Assembly: GCF_001908185.1 (NCBI RefSeq)
Contig: NZ_LGHM01000078.1
Location: forward strand, 1 to 41,365
Direction of reading: 5' to 3'
DNA length: 41,365 bases
Source of the DNA: Bradyrhizobium sp. AS23.2
GTDB taxonomy: Bacteria > Pseudomonadota > Alphaproteobacteria > Rhizobiales > Xanthobacteraceae
Numbering within the stretch: the stretch's first letter is position 1; the number at the start of each line of letters is the position of its first letter. The position numbers and the translations under genes are program-made. The notes under the pieces are model-generated. The model was not told the origin of the DNA, did not search any database, and saw only the letters and a program-made list of their open reading frames with translations. Shown piece by piece: positions 32,824-41,165 of this stretch.

Positions 32824-33456
32824 CTAGGCGCGCCAAAGGCGGTCGAAGATCTGGCTTCTGGCCCAGTTTGCGAATTGGCGCTTCCATCGCGGGGCCGGTT
32901 CGGGGTTGGCCGCAGCCGGTTCGGTGCCATCGGCCTGCTCGACGAATATCCTTCGGCCCTCGATCACGCGCCAGGCAAGCGGATGCTGCGAACGAAACAG
33001 CTTGCGCACCTCCTGGCACATGCAGCCTGCGAGCACAAAAGGTGGCGGTGCAAACACTTCCGGCATCACGGACGACAGCGTCGTGTCGCTCAGGATGTTC
33101 CATCGCGAATGGCCCCCCATAAGCGGTGATTGCAGGCCGAAAATCACCCTGCCGATCCTGCTTTCGCGAATGGCATAGGCGCACATGGCGCAGGGTTCGA
33201 TCGTAGAATAGAGCGTGCAGTCATCGAGCGACCTGGTGCGCAGCCTTTGTTGGGCGGCCGACAAGGCGACCATCTCGGCATGACGTGTCACGTCACCTGT
33301 GCGGCGCACCATGTTGGACGCTTCGCAAACGAACTCTCCATATCGGCCGACAACGGCGGCAAACGGGTATTCTCCATCCGATCGGCCGGATTTTGCGAGC
33401 GCAATGCAGCGGCGCATTAACTGCAGATCGGGTGCCTGGAGATCACAGTTGCTCAC
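32824..33456 (-). CDS. Nucleoside deaminase (CMP/dCMP-type zinc deaminase)
   Basis: A 210-residue protein with a cytidine-deaminase fold in its first 150 residues. The zinc site is HAEM (His ligand and catalytic Glu) and PCAMC (two Cys ligands) in TIEPCAMCAYAIRES. Substrate-pocket residues are in EYPFAAVVGRYGEFV. This matches the guanine-deaminase/tRNA-adenosine-deaminase-like group, but the 60-residue C-terminal extension (after PPFVLAGCMCQEVRKLF) is longer than TadA. The likely start is GTG at 33456 (an ATG lies at 33417), with no good ribosome site in view. It stands alone between decayed genes; its substrate cannot be told. Confidence 0.87.
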   Translation of the reverse strand: MSNCDLQAPDLQLMRRCIALAKSGRSDGEYPFAAVVGRYGEFVCEASNMVRRTGDVTRHAEMVALSAAQQRLRTRSLDDCTLYSTIEPCAMCAYAIRESRIGRVIFGLQSPLMGGHSRWNILSDTTLSSVMPEVFAPPPFVLAGCMCQEVRKLFRSQHPLAWRVIEGRRIFVEQADGTEPAAANPEPAPRWKRQFANWARSQIFDRLWRA

Positions 33457-33527
33457 GTGGTGCAGTATCCCCCATCAATCCGTACCGCGGCCATCCGGCG
33501 ACTGACCTTCGCGATGCTCGATCCGAG

Positions 33528-33653
33528 CTACCGTTTGTGCTGGCCGATGTCATGCAATGAGATGCGGGCCTCGCGCGCCAGATCCACCAGCGACGGCGTG
33601 AAGAAGCTGAGGGCGACGATAAAAAGGACCGCAACTCCATACTCGTGGCGCAA
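33528..33653 (-). pseudogene. Possible membrane-protein C-terminal remnant
   Basis: On the minus strand a short frame reads HEYGVAVLFIVALSFFTPSL followed by VDLAREARISLHDIGQHKR and a stop. It looks like one membrane helix plus a cytoplasmic tail. It begins only at a TTG after a T-rich stretch and a stop, so it is either a very small protein (41 residues) or the end of a lost membrane gene. I do not recognise the family. Confidence 0.25.
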
Positions 33654-33691
33654 TTAAAAAAATGCGCCGATGAAGGCCACGATCAAGCAAA

Positions 33692-34024
33692 CTATCGGGG
33701 TCGGTGCAGCGGCACGCCGCGATGCCAGATGGTCCCATTGTCGAACTGAATGACCATACCATCCGGCGAATAGACCGCACCTTGGTTGAAGGCATCAATC
33801 CAGATCCGGCTCGTCGGCGAAAACCAGTCCGGCCATGCGCGTGCGGGCACACCTGCTTCGGTCAAGAGATTGAGTTCATATCCATTCTGCGTGACATGGG
33901 CAGGCAGTTGCCCCCGGCACATGTCAACGCACGTATAGACGCCGGTCAGGTTGACCGACTGCGCCGACGCGCCAGTACTAGCGAGAGCTGCGAGAATTCC
34001 GATAGCTAATGGCAAACGCTTCAT
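33692..34024 (-). CDS. Small exported protein of unknown function
   Basis: A 110-residue product with a clear signal peptide (MKRLPLAIGILAALASTGASA). The mature part contains NLTGVYTCVDMCRGQLPAHV, QNGYELNLLTEAGVPARAW and GAVYSPDGMVIQFDNGTIW. Two Cys (CVDMC) could pair. I recall similar small periplasmic proteins in rhizobia, but no function is known to me. The start at 34024 is favoured because GGAG lies eight bases before it; a GTG at 34033 is the alternative. It lies between the deaminase region and an arylsulfatase remnant, without obvious operon partners. Confidence 0.7.
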   Translation of the reverse strand: MKRLPLAIGILAALASTGASAQSVNLTGVYTCVDMCRGQLPAHVTQNGYELNLLTEAGVPARAWPDWFSPTSRIWIDAFNQGAVYSPDGMVIQFDNGTIWHRGVPLHRPR

Positions 34025-34113
34025 GGCAATCACTCCATTGTCAGATTGGACTCACCAGAATGCGAACTATGGGGCCGGGAGCGCGCCCGCGCCACGCGGG
34101 CGCCAGTGTTAGC

Positions 34114-34428
34114 CGACTCACCCCGCATTTGCGGCGTGCGCTCGAACGGGTCCCAGCGAAGGTTGACTAGGGTGGGCATGTCCGTGGTGGTCTTTTCGCC
34201 CGGCCAGCCCCAAGGTCGGTCGAAGAATATGATCTTCATATCATCGATCCGAACCGCACCGAGGTTCGGACCGCCGAAGTAGAACAGCTCGTGGCGCTTC
34301 GACCGACCTTTGCCGGTGAGCAAGTCCATCTGATTGTACCCGTCGAGATGGTGTACCGTTGCTTGGGGCTCGCTACTGGCACCGAACAATGCAAGCATGC
34401 CGTGCGTGATGCTCCTTGGAATACTCAT
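34114..34428 (-). pseudogene. C-terminal fragment of another arylsulfatase
   Basis: The minus strand encodes TVHHLDGYNQMDLLTGKG, KRHELFYFGGPNLGAVRIDD and PGEKTTTDMPTLVNLRWDPF followed by ERTP. These are typical of the C-terminal part of arylsulfatases (the FYFGGP / DPFERTP region), but the catalytic N-terminal two thirds is missing and the frame is lost again after MRGES. It is not a simple piece of the complete arylsulfatase at 34816-37317, which lacks this segment, so it stems from a second, different sulfatase gene. Confidence 0.85.
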
Positions 34429-34815
34429 GACTGCTCCTCAACAGTCGGTCATTTGCGACACACCTCTCTGGAGCGCCCTGTATGTCGCAATTGTGTTTTA
34501 GCACCAACGTCACGCTGCCTTCAACGCGTGGTTGTTTGATTTAGATCAATGCACCGATCGCAACACGCCAACGAAAGACCGTTGGGGCAGCGTCGTCTAT
34601 GCTGCTTGCTAGCCGTCGCTCGGGGATGTCCGATTGGGTCAGAAGCGGAAGGCTGGGGCTGCCAGAGGCTTGGTCCGCTCTGTCTTCGATAGCGGACATG
34701 CCAAGGGCTTTCGCTGCACGTCGGCTCAGGAGCCACAAGCGGAAGTGACGCCTTTTACTTGACTGTCGCAATTTCGAGTTCAAGGCCAAGTGCCACGCAA
34801 CACAGGCGGAGCGAT
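34429..34815. other. Intergenic region between sulfatase remnant and sulfatase
   Basis: 387 bp with no convincing gene. It contains one copy of the dispersed direct repeat (34643-34700). Short open frames over the repeat are Arg/Ser-rich and have no family resemblance. Confidence 0.45.
34643..34700 (+). repeat. Direct repeat copy A, downstream flank of the arylsulfatase
   Basis: This 58-bp stretch matches 37511-37570 at about 85% by eye; the shared core is GCTTGGTCCGCTCTGTCTTC, followed by a form of AGCGGACAT. It lies 115 bp past the arylsulfatase stop, in the same orientation as copy B on the other side. Similar shorter pieces occur near 15905 and 30553. Confidence 0.75.
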
Positions 34816-37317
34816 TTACTGTGCCTTGTTTATCGTTTCTTGGACCTTTTGCTGGTGGAGCTTTTCCTCTGCAGCATTCAACGGGGCCAGCTTGACCGTT
34901 AGCTTATCGATCATGCCGGTGAAACGGAAAGGCGGCTGGTAGTCGTTGTCGTCCACGCCCGTGCGAGTATCTACACCGACATCGAAGGTCTCGTAGATCG
35001 TCTCGACGAACGGAATGGTGTGCGGGATCGTCCTACTGGCGACTTCCTTGCTATCCACCGACAGGACGCCCGTGCCGCCCTTGCCGAAACCGGGACCGTC
35101 ATACTTGAAATCAAACACGACGGTGTGCTTGCCCGGCGTGAGCGTCGCTGGGCCTTCCCATCGGAAGCGTTCCACGTCAAAGAAATTATATACGAAGACT
35201 GGTTTGCCCTTGAGCAGGTAGAGGCCATGGCCACCGCCGCGGCCCCCGAGCGTATTGATCATGCCTTCCGCACCTCCCTGCGGAATATCGACCTCAGCGG
35301 TGATGGAGTAAGACTTCCCGGCGATGTCGGGGGCGCTGCTGTACGGAAGACCAGACGATTCACCCGAGTAGGTGAATACGGTCCGACCCGCGGTTGCGCT
35401 CGGTCGCGGCGTGGCTGCGCGAGCCGTGAAGCTGTTGTCGAGAGGGAACACGCTGTATTTCGCCGCCTCGACCATGAAGAGTTCCTTCATGTCGCGCAGC
35501 CTGTCCGGCATCTTGGCGGCGAGGTCGTTGGCCTCCGAATAATCGTCGGCGAGCTTGTAAAGCTCCCAAGTATAACCGTTGACGACGTCGGGATACTTGC
35601 CGAAGCCCAGATCCCAGGGCGGCTCGGGCGGCGTGGTGGCGGCGAGCCAACCGTCGTGGTAGATCGCCCGGTTGCCGACCATCTCGAAATATTGCGTGCT
35701 GCGGGCTGATGGAGCGTTCGCGTTGGCCTTATCGAAGGTGTAGCCCAAGCTGACACCTTCGATTGGCTTCTGAGCAACGCCGTTGACCATCACTGGCGCC
35801 TGAATGCCGGTGGCTTCGAGGATCGTCGGCACGATGTCGATGATGTGGTGAAACTGCGTGCGGATGCCACCCACATCGTTGATGTGGCCGGGCCATGAGA
35901 TGGCCATGCCTTGGCGGGTACCGCCGAAGTGCGACGCAACCTGCTTGGTCCACTTGAACGGCGTATCGAACGCCCAGGTCCACGCCACCGCCATGTGCGG
36001 CGTGGTCTGGTCCGACCCCCAAACGTCGTAGAATTTCAACTGCTCCGCGACTGGAATGTTGACGCCTTGGATCGCAGCCATTTCGTTCGGGGTGCCGAGG
36101 ATCGAGCCTTCGGCACTGTTGCCGTTGTCGCCGCTGATATAGATGATGATTGTGTTGTCGAGCTTGCCTTCGTCTTCGACTTCCTGAATGACCCTGCCGA
36201 TTTCATGGTCGGTATAGGCCGTGTAGGCTGCAAACACGTCCGCCTGACGAATGAAAAGCTTCTTCTCGTCGGGGCTGAGTGTCTCCCATTTTTGAAGTTT
36301 CGCTCCGCCGTACTCGGGCTGGCCATCCGGCCACGGTGTGAGTTGGGTATTCGCTGGAATTACACCGAGCCGTTTCTGGTTGGCGAAAATGGTCTCGCGC
36401 AACTTTTCCCAGCCCTGATCGAACAAGTGCATGCCGCTGATCTTTTTGGTCCACTCAGGCGTAGGCTGGTGCGGTGCGTGCGATCCCCCGGGCACGTAAT
36501 AGATGAAGAACGGCTTGTCTGGCGCGGCGTTACTCAGCCCCTTCATATAGTTGATCGCGTCGTCCGCCATGTCGGTGGTGAGGTTGTAGCCGGGGTGTCC
36601 GACCCACGGAAAGACCTGCGTCTGGTCGCGGAAGAGAAACGGCGTCCACTGGTCAGTCTCGCCGCCCAAGAAACCATAGAAGTGATCGAACCCCATTCCG
36701 TTGGGCCATTGGTCAAAAGGCCCCGCCAAACTAATTTGATAGCTGGGAGTGTTGTGGTTTTTGCCGATCCACGCCGTCGCGTAGCCATTCTCCCTCAGGA
36801 TCGTGCCGATGGTGGCACTCTCCGGTCCGATGACGGAGTCATACCCCGGGTATCCAGTGGACATTTCGGTGATCACGCCGAAGCCCACCGAGTGATGGTT
36901 GCGTCCTGTAATCAGCGCTGCCCGTGTCGGCGAGCAGAGAGCAGTTGAGTGGAACTGCGTGTAACGCAGTCCGGCGTTCGCAATGCGATCCATTGCAGGA
37001 GTTGGGATTACGCCGCCGAAGGTCCCCGAAACTCCATAGCCTTGATCGTCTGTCATGATCAAGAGCACGTTGGGCGCACCCTTGGGCGGCACTACTCGGG
37101 CAGGCCAATACGGTTTCGACTGGCTGGCCTCAAGGTTGATCTCGCCGCCGAACTTCGCTGGTGGCGGCGGAAGATACTTTCCATCAATCGTCGTTGTGGC
37201 GCTGGGTGAGCCTGGCGTGCCGGTGGTTGGCTGCGCGGCTGCTGGCAGACCCGACATTGTCGCTGCGGTGGTAAGCGCTGCCAGTAGTCCGAGCCGAATG
37301 CGCATTGTCGTGCTCAT
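34816..37317 (-). CDS. Exported arylsulfatase (formylglycine type, long form)
   Basis: An 833-residue sulfatase (alkaline-phosphatase superfamily) that hydrolyses sulfate esters. A signal peptide (RIRLGLLAALTTAATMSGLPAAA) directs export. The metal-binding LLIMTDDQG holds Asp90 and Asp91. The active-site motif is CSPTRAALITGR with Cys128, which an external enzyme must oxidise to formylglycine. Further sulfatase features are the GKNHNTPS-type segment and ISGDNGNSAEGS (metal-binding Asp/Asn). The last 200 residues form a beta-rich domain (KPVFVYNFFDVERF, TVVFDFKYDGPGFGKGG). No formylglycine-generating enzyme is in the window. A single complete frame, flanked by direct repeats, with a decayed second sulfatase downstream. 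Substrate unknown. Confidence 0.94.
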   Translation of the reverse strand: MSTTMRIRLGLLAALTTAATMSGLPAAAQPTTGTPGSPSATTTIDGKYLPPPPAKFGGEINLEASQSKPYWPARVVPPKGAPNVLLIMTDDQGYGVSGTFGGVIPTPAMDRIANAGLRYTQFHSTALCSPTRAALITGRNHHSVGFGVITEMSTGYPGYDSVIGPESATIGTILRENGYATAWIGKNHNTPSYQISLAGPFDQWPNGMGFDHFYGFLGGETDQWTPFLFRDQTQVFPWVGHPGYNLTTDMADDAINYMKGLSNAAPDKPFFIYYVPGGSHAPHQPTPEWTKKISGMHLFDQGWEKLRETIFANQKRLGVIPANTQLTPWPDGQPEYGGAKLQKWETLSPDEKKLFIRQADVFAAYTAYTDHEIGRVIQEVEDEGKLDNTIIIYISGDNGNSAEGSILGTPNEMAAIQGVNIPVAEQLKFYDVWGSDQTTPHMAVAWTWAFDTPFKWTKQVASHFGGTRQGMAISWPGHINDVGGIRTQFHHIIDIVPTILEATGIQAPVMVNGVAQKPIEGVSLGYTFDKANANAPSARSTQYFEMVGNRAIYHDGWLAATTPPEPPWDLGFGKYPDVVNGYTWELYKLADDYSEANDLAAKMPDRLRDMKELFMVEAAKYSVFPLDNSFTARAATPRPSATAGRTVFTYSGESSGLPYSSAPDIAGKSYSITAEVDIPQGGAEGMINTLGGRGGGHGLYLLKGKPVFVYNFFDVERFRWEGPATLTPGKHTVVFDFKYDGPGFGKGGTGVLSVDSKEVASRTIPHTIPFVETIYETFDVGVDTRTGVDDNDYQPPFRFTGMIDKLTVKLAPLNAAEEKLHQQKVQETINKAQ

Positions 37318-37510
37318 GGTTCCCTCCGTCCACGCCGATGCGGAGCCGCAGTCTGAGCGCGACTAGGATCCCTGCGCTATGCGGTTTCGGCCAACCTGCA
37401 CTGGCTTTAGGTCGATGACCGCCCCGCTCGTGGGCCGTTGATCCAGTGCGACGGCGCAGCGGCTCGAACCCGAATTGTTGTCGGGGCCACAATGTCCGGG
37501 TCGGGTCCAC

Positions 37511-37570
37511 AAGCGGAGCTCTGGGGTTGCCAGATGCTTGGTCCGCTCTGTCTTCCGAAAGCAGACATCC
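37511..37570 (+). repeat. Direct repeat copy B, upstream flank of the arylsulfatase
   Basis: The partner of the copy at 34643-34700, sharing GCTTGGTCCGCTCTGTCTTC exactly and AAGCGGA at the left edge. It lies between the amidase end and the arylsulfatase start. The surrounding intergenic stretch 37318-37613 otherwise holds only the unassigned sulfatase promoter. Confidence 0.75.
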
Positions 37571-37613
37571 GAATTCATCAATGCATGCCCTATGGGGCGC
37601 CTGCCAGTGAAGC

Positions 37614-39335
37614 CTAAAGCGCGGGCAAGCCGGGCGCCGGTTTGCGCATGTTGGAGGCTTGCTCAAAGGCGTAGGCCAGACGCAGCAGCTTGTGCTCGCT
37701 CCAGGCACGCCCCGCGAAGGTGATGCCGAGCGGATAGTCTGGCGTGTCCTTGTCGTCCGCTCCCGAGACGAAACCGCCCGGCACCATGACGCTGGGATAA
37801 CCCGCCTTCGCGGCGATCACGCAGCCTCCGCTGCCGGCGAACAGCACCGCGTCGAGCTTGTGCTGATTCATGTAGGCGTCCATGCCGCGCGTCCTGGCGG
37901 AGAGCAGGTCCATGGCACGCGCCGACTTGTATTCGCGCTCGCTTAGGTCACCTCTCGTGATGTCAGCGGCGAGGAAATGGTCCTGACCGAAACGCAGCGC
38001 CCTGGCAGCGTTCGCCTCGTTGAACGCCACGATATCGGCGATGCTCTTGATCTCCGTGTTGGTGGCCCAGTCCTTCAGGTAGAGGTTGAGATCACGCTTC
38101 AGTTCATAGAGGAAGACGATCGACGGCCTCGCGACAGTGCCTGCGTGGCGGCTCAGCGGATTGCGGTTGAGCACGGCCATGGTCGTGCCCGGCCCGCCGA
38201 TCCAGCCAAGCGTCGGCATGCTGGCGCGCACGATGACGGCGCCCAGATCCTCCAGCACCTTGATCGCCTCCGTCATCACCTTCACCCATTTGGGTGGCAG
38301 CTTGCCGTAGTAGCAATCGTTCAGCGCGTCGGCGGGATCGCTCGGCACGCCGATGCGCGCGCCCTTCATCGCATCGGTTGCGAGGTCGGCGGTGTAATCG
38401 GCCGGCCGCTTCTGCCGCTCTGTCACCGGGTCGAGCGGGTCCTTGGCGGCCAGCACATTCAGAAGCATCGCCGCGTCGCGCACCGTACGCGTCATCGGCC
38501 CTGCGGTGTCCTGGCTGTGCGAGAGCGGCACGATGCCGGCACGGCTGATCAGTCCGACGGTCGGCTTCACGGTGACGAGGCCGTTTTGGCTGGCGGGGTA
38601 CAGCAGCGAGCCCGAGGTCTCGGTGCCGATCGAGGCCGCGCACAGACCAGCCGCTACAGCAACCGCCGAACCCGAGCTTGATCCGCCTGGCGACACGACC
38701 GGGATGCCGTGATCGCCCACCAGTGTCGGCGCGTAGGGGTTCTTCACCTGGCCGCCAAGCGAGGAATACCCCGCGGGCATGTCGATCGCGAGCATGTTGG
38801 CGAACTCCGTCAGGTTCGCCTTGCCCAGGATCACCGCACCGGCGCCCCGCAGCAGCTTGACGAGGGTGGCGTCGTCCCTGGCGCGCGCGCCCTCCAGCGC
38901 CAGAGAACCCGCCGTCGTCGGTTGCTTGTCACCAGTTGCGATGTTGTCCTTCAGCAGGATCGGGATGCCGGCCAGCGGCCGTTTGACCGACGGCTTGGTG
39001 TCGTCGAGCTTGCCCGCGATCGCGAGCGCGTCCGGATTGAGCTCGCGCACCGAGTTGAGCGCGGGCCCATCGCGGTCGTAGGCCTCAATGCGCGCGAGAT
39101 AATTTTTGGTCAGCGCCGTGGCAGTGACCCGCCCACTGGTCAAGGCATGGGCGATATCGCTCATAGGCGAATGATCGAGCTTTAGATTGGTCGGCGCCTC
39201 GGCGTTGGCCGCGGCGAGGCGAGCATCACGGCGGGTTGGCTTCTTCACGGCGTGCCTCGCCTGACGGCGCGTCTCGAACCATGAGGCCGCGATGATGGCA
39301 TCATGCCGGTGTTTTGCCCGACGGGTCAATGGCAT
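37614..39335 (-). CDS. Amidase (amidase-signature family)
   Basis: A 573-residue amidase with the Ser-cisSer-Lys triad: Lys129 in GIPILLKDNI, cis-Ser219 in SPGGSSSGSAVAVAAG and nucleophile Ser243 in IGTETSGSLLYPA. Length and order fit the family (GatA-like fold, but the context is not tRNA-dependent). The first 57 residues are basic and poorly conserved (from the ATG at 39335); MSDIAHALTSG at 39164 could be the real start. No convincing signal peptide is seen. The gene lies upstream of the arylsulfatase on the same strand, and part of it is repeated at 32306-32635. The substrate amide cannot be predicted. Confidence 0.92.
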   Translation of the reverse strand: MPLTRRAKHRHDAIIAASWFETRRQARHAVKKPTRRDARLAAANAEAPTNLKLDHSPMSDIAHALTSGRVTATALTKNYLARIEAYDRDGPALNSVRELNPDALAIAGKLDDTKPSVKRPLAGIPILLKDNIATGDKQPTTAGSLALEGARARDDATLVKLLRGAGAVILGKANLTEFANMLAIDMPAGYSSLGGQVKNPYAPTLVGDHGIPVVSPGGSSSGSAVAVAAGLCAASIGTETSGSLLYPASQNGLVTVKPTVGLISRAGIVPLSHSQDTAGPMTRTVRDAAMLLNVLAAKDPLDPVTERQKRPADYTADLATDAMKGARIGVPSDPADALNDCYYGKLPPKWVKVMTEAIKVLEDLGAVIVRASMPTLGWIGGPGTTMAVLNRNPLSRHAGTVARPSIVFLYELKRDLNLYLKDWATNTEIKSIADIVAFNEANAARALRFGQDHFLAADITRGDLSEREYKSARAMDLLSARTRGMDAYMNQHKLDAVLFAGSGGCVIAAKAGYPSVMVPGGFVSGADDKDTPDYPLGITFAGRAWSEHKLLRLAYAFEQASNMRKPAPGLPAL

Positions 39336-39420
39336 CGCGGACCGCGCAAACCATTGAAATGTCTATCACCGGCTACTGTGCATGGGGTTGTTTTTCAGAT
39401 TTTTGTTTTGGCCTGTTGTC

Positions 39421-39576
39421 ACCTCTCCCGTAGGGAGAGGTCGGATCGCATCGACAGATGCGATCCGGGTGAGGGGTTACGGCCTCACTGGGCACTCAGG
39501 CCCCCTCACCCGGATTGCACTGGACGATGCTTCGCATCGCCAGGCGCAATCCGACCTCTCCCCGATGGGGAGAGGT
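39421..39576. repeat. Long imperfect palindromic repeat
   Basis: The left half (39421-39476) and right half (39501-39576) are inverted copies: both carry ACCTCTCCC...GAGAGGTCGGAT and, toward the centre, CCGGGTGAGGGG. Each half also contains smaller hairpins (GGATCGCATC / GATGCGATCC on the left; GCGATGCGAAGCATCG-like on the right). This is the style of interspersed palindromic elements of rhizobia. It lies between the binding-protein stop and the amidase start, where it could end transcription of the ABC operon. Confidence 0.88.
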
Positions 39577-39612
39577 AGACACGAACGCTAGCTGGACTTG
39601 ATCGAGCGGTCC

Positions 39613-41106
39613 CTACTCCCAGGACCACGCCGAGAAATCGTTCTCGAACTGCGGGACTTCCTTCCAGACGCCCTTCAGCTTCTTGTTGATGACTGTGGGC
39701 CACTGCGGCTGGAACAGGAACCCGGCCACCGCGTCGGTTGCCATCATGCGCTGGGCATCGCCGAGCAGCTTGGCGCGGCCAGCTTCATCCGGCGTCGTCA
39801 CGATCTGCTTGTAGAGCGCGTTGAACGCCTCACTGTTGTAGCCGAGATAGAAGTCGGGCTCGGTCAGCTTGACGAGATCGAACGGCTCGACATGGCTGAC
39901 GATGGTCATGTCGTAGTTGTGCGGACCGTTCGGGGCGAAGACCTGCGACAACCATTGCGCCCATTCGACGTTCTCGATCTTGGCGATGATGCCGACCTTG
40001 GCGAGCTGGGCCGCCAGGATCTCGCCGCCCTGCCGCGCATAAGGCGGCGGCGGCAATCGCAGGCTCAGCTCGAGCGGCGTGGTGACGCCGGCTTCCGCCA
40101 GAAGCTTCTTGGCCTTCTCGGGATCATAGGGGTTGATGCCCGTGGTATCGACATAGCCGAGCGATCCCGGCGTGTAGAAGCTGCCGATCGGCGTTCCGAA
40201 GCCGTCGACGGCGCCGTCGATGATCGCCTTGCGATCGATCGCAGCGAGGATGGCGCGACGCACCCGCACGTCGTCGAGCGGCTTCTTCTTCTCGTTGATG
40301 GCGACGATGGTCTTGGCCTTGGAGCCACCGACCAGCACGGTGAAGCGCGGATCGGACTTGAATTGAGCGACGCCGCGAGTCGTGAAGCGCGGAAACGCGT
40401 CGATGTCGCCGGACAGAAGGGCTGCAATCTGCGCGGCCGGATCGGAGATGAAGCGGATCGTCACCTTGGAGAGCTTGATCGCCGCAGCATTGCGGTAATC
40501 GGCCCATTTATTCAGCGTGATCGACGATCCCTTGACCCAAGCCCCTAACTGATAGGGCCCGGTGCCGACCGGCTGCGTGCCGTTGGTCGGCGCGCTCTTG
40601 GGCTCGACGATCGACCCGCTCGCCTGTCCCAGCAGGAACGGCAGGTTCGGCTCCGAATACTTCACCGATATCACGACCGTGTCGGCGTCGGGCGCGTCGA
40701 CCTTTTCGAAGGCCTGGAACAGGCTCTTGTCCTTGTTGGTGCTGGTCGGCACCGCGTTGCGCTCGAACGAGAACTTGACCGCCGCGGCGTCGAACGGCTC
40801 GCCGTTCTGGAATTTGACGCCCTTGCGCAGCTTGAACGTATAGGTCTTCAGATCGGGCGAAGCCTGCCAGCCCTCGGCGAGCAGCGGCGACACCGAGCCG
40901 TCCTCGTTGATCTTGGTCAGCGTCTCATAGATGTTGTAGAGCGTGACCTCGGCAATCGCTGCGGCCGCGGCCGTCGTCGGATCGAGCCCCGGCGGCTCCA
41001 GCGTCATGCCCATGACGACGCTGTCCTTCTTGCTCTGTGCCAGCACCGGCAGCGGCGCTGCGGCGAGCGCGGCGGCAAATGCGACGATCGATAGTTTCCT
41101 GAACAT
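39613..41106 (-). CDS. Periplasmic solute-binding protein, family 5 (oligopeptide/dipeptide type)
   Basis: A 497-residue substrate-binding protein of the DppA/OppA group. A signal peptide (KLSIVAFAAALAAAPLPVLA) is followed by SVVMGMTLEPPGLDPT, LYNIYETLTKINEDGSVSPL, LAEGWQASPDLKTYTFKLRK and FQNGEPFDAAAVKFSFER, classic for this family. GGGGAG lies upstream of the ATG at 41106. The end of an ABC ATPase gene lies 59 bp upstream on the same strand, so this is part of an oligopeptide-type uptake operon whose permeases are beyond the window. Peptides, glycans or opines are all possible ligands. Confidence 0.95.
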   Translation of the reverse strand: MFRKLSIVAFAAALAAAPLPVLAQSKKDSVVMGMTLEPPGLDPTTAAAAAIAEVTLYNIYETLTKINEDGSVSPLLAEGWQASPDLKTYTFKLRKGVKFQNGEPFDAAAVKFSFERNAVPTSTNKDKSLFQAFEKVDAPDADTVVISVKYSEPNLPFLLGQASGSIVEPKSAPTNGTQPVGTGPYQLGAWVKGSSITLNKWADYRNAAAIKLSKVTIRFISDPAAQIAALLSGDIDAFPRFTTRGVAQFKSDPRFTVLVGGSKAKTIVAINEKKKPLDDVRVRRAILAAIDRKAIIDGAVDGFGTPIGSFYTPGSLGYVDTTGINPYDPEKAKKLLAEAGVTTPLELSLRLPPPPYARQGGEILAAQLAKVGIIAKIENVEWAQWLSQVFAPNGPHNYDMTIVSHVEPFDLVKLTEPDFYLGYNSEAFNALYKQIVTTPDEAGRAKLLGDAQRMMATDAVAGFLFQPQWPTVINKKLKGVWKEVPQFENDFSAWSWE

Positions 41107-41165
41107 TTCGTAACTCCCCGGCCTTCTCTCTTCTCTTTCAACCTACGCCAATTCCGCCCTGGACA

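Noticed and set aside
35911..36948. Open frame of 345 codons on the plus strand
   Set aside because: Antisense to the arylsulfatase core, including the active-site region; no start signal or family pattern.
39505..39576. CRISPR-like repeat cluster
   Set aside because: The repeats are inverted halves of one palindromic element, not regularly spaced direct repeats with unique spacers.
39598..40548. Open frame of 316 codons on the plus strand
   Set aside because: Antisense to the solute-binding protein; composition typical of a GC-rich shadow frame.
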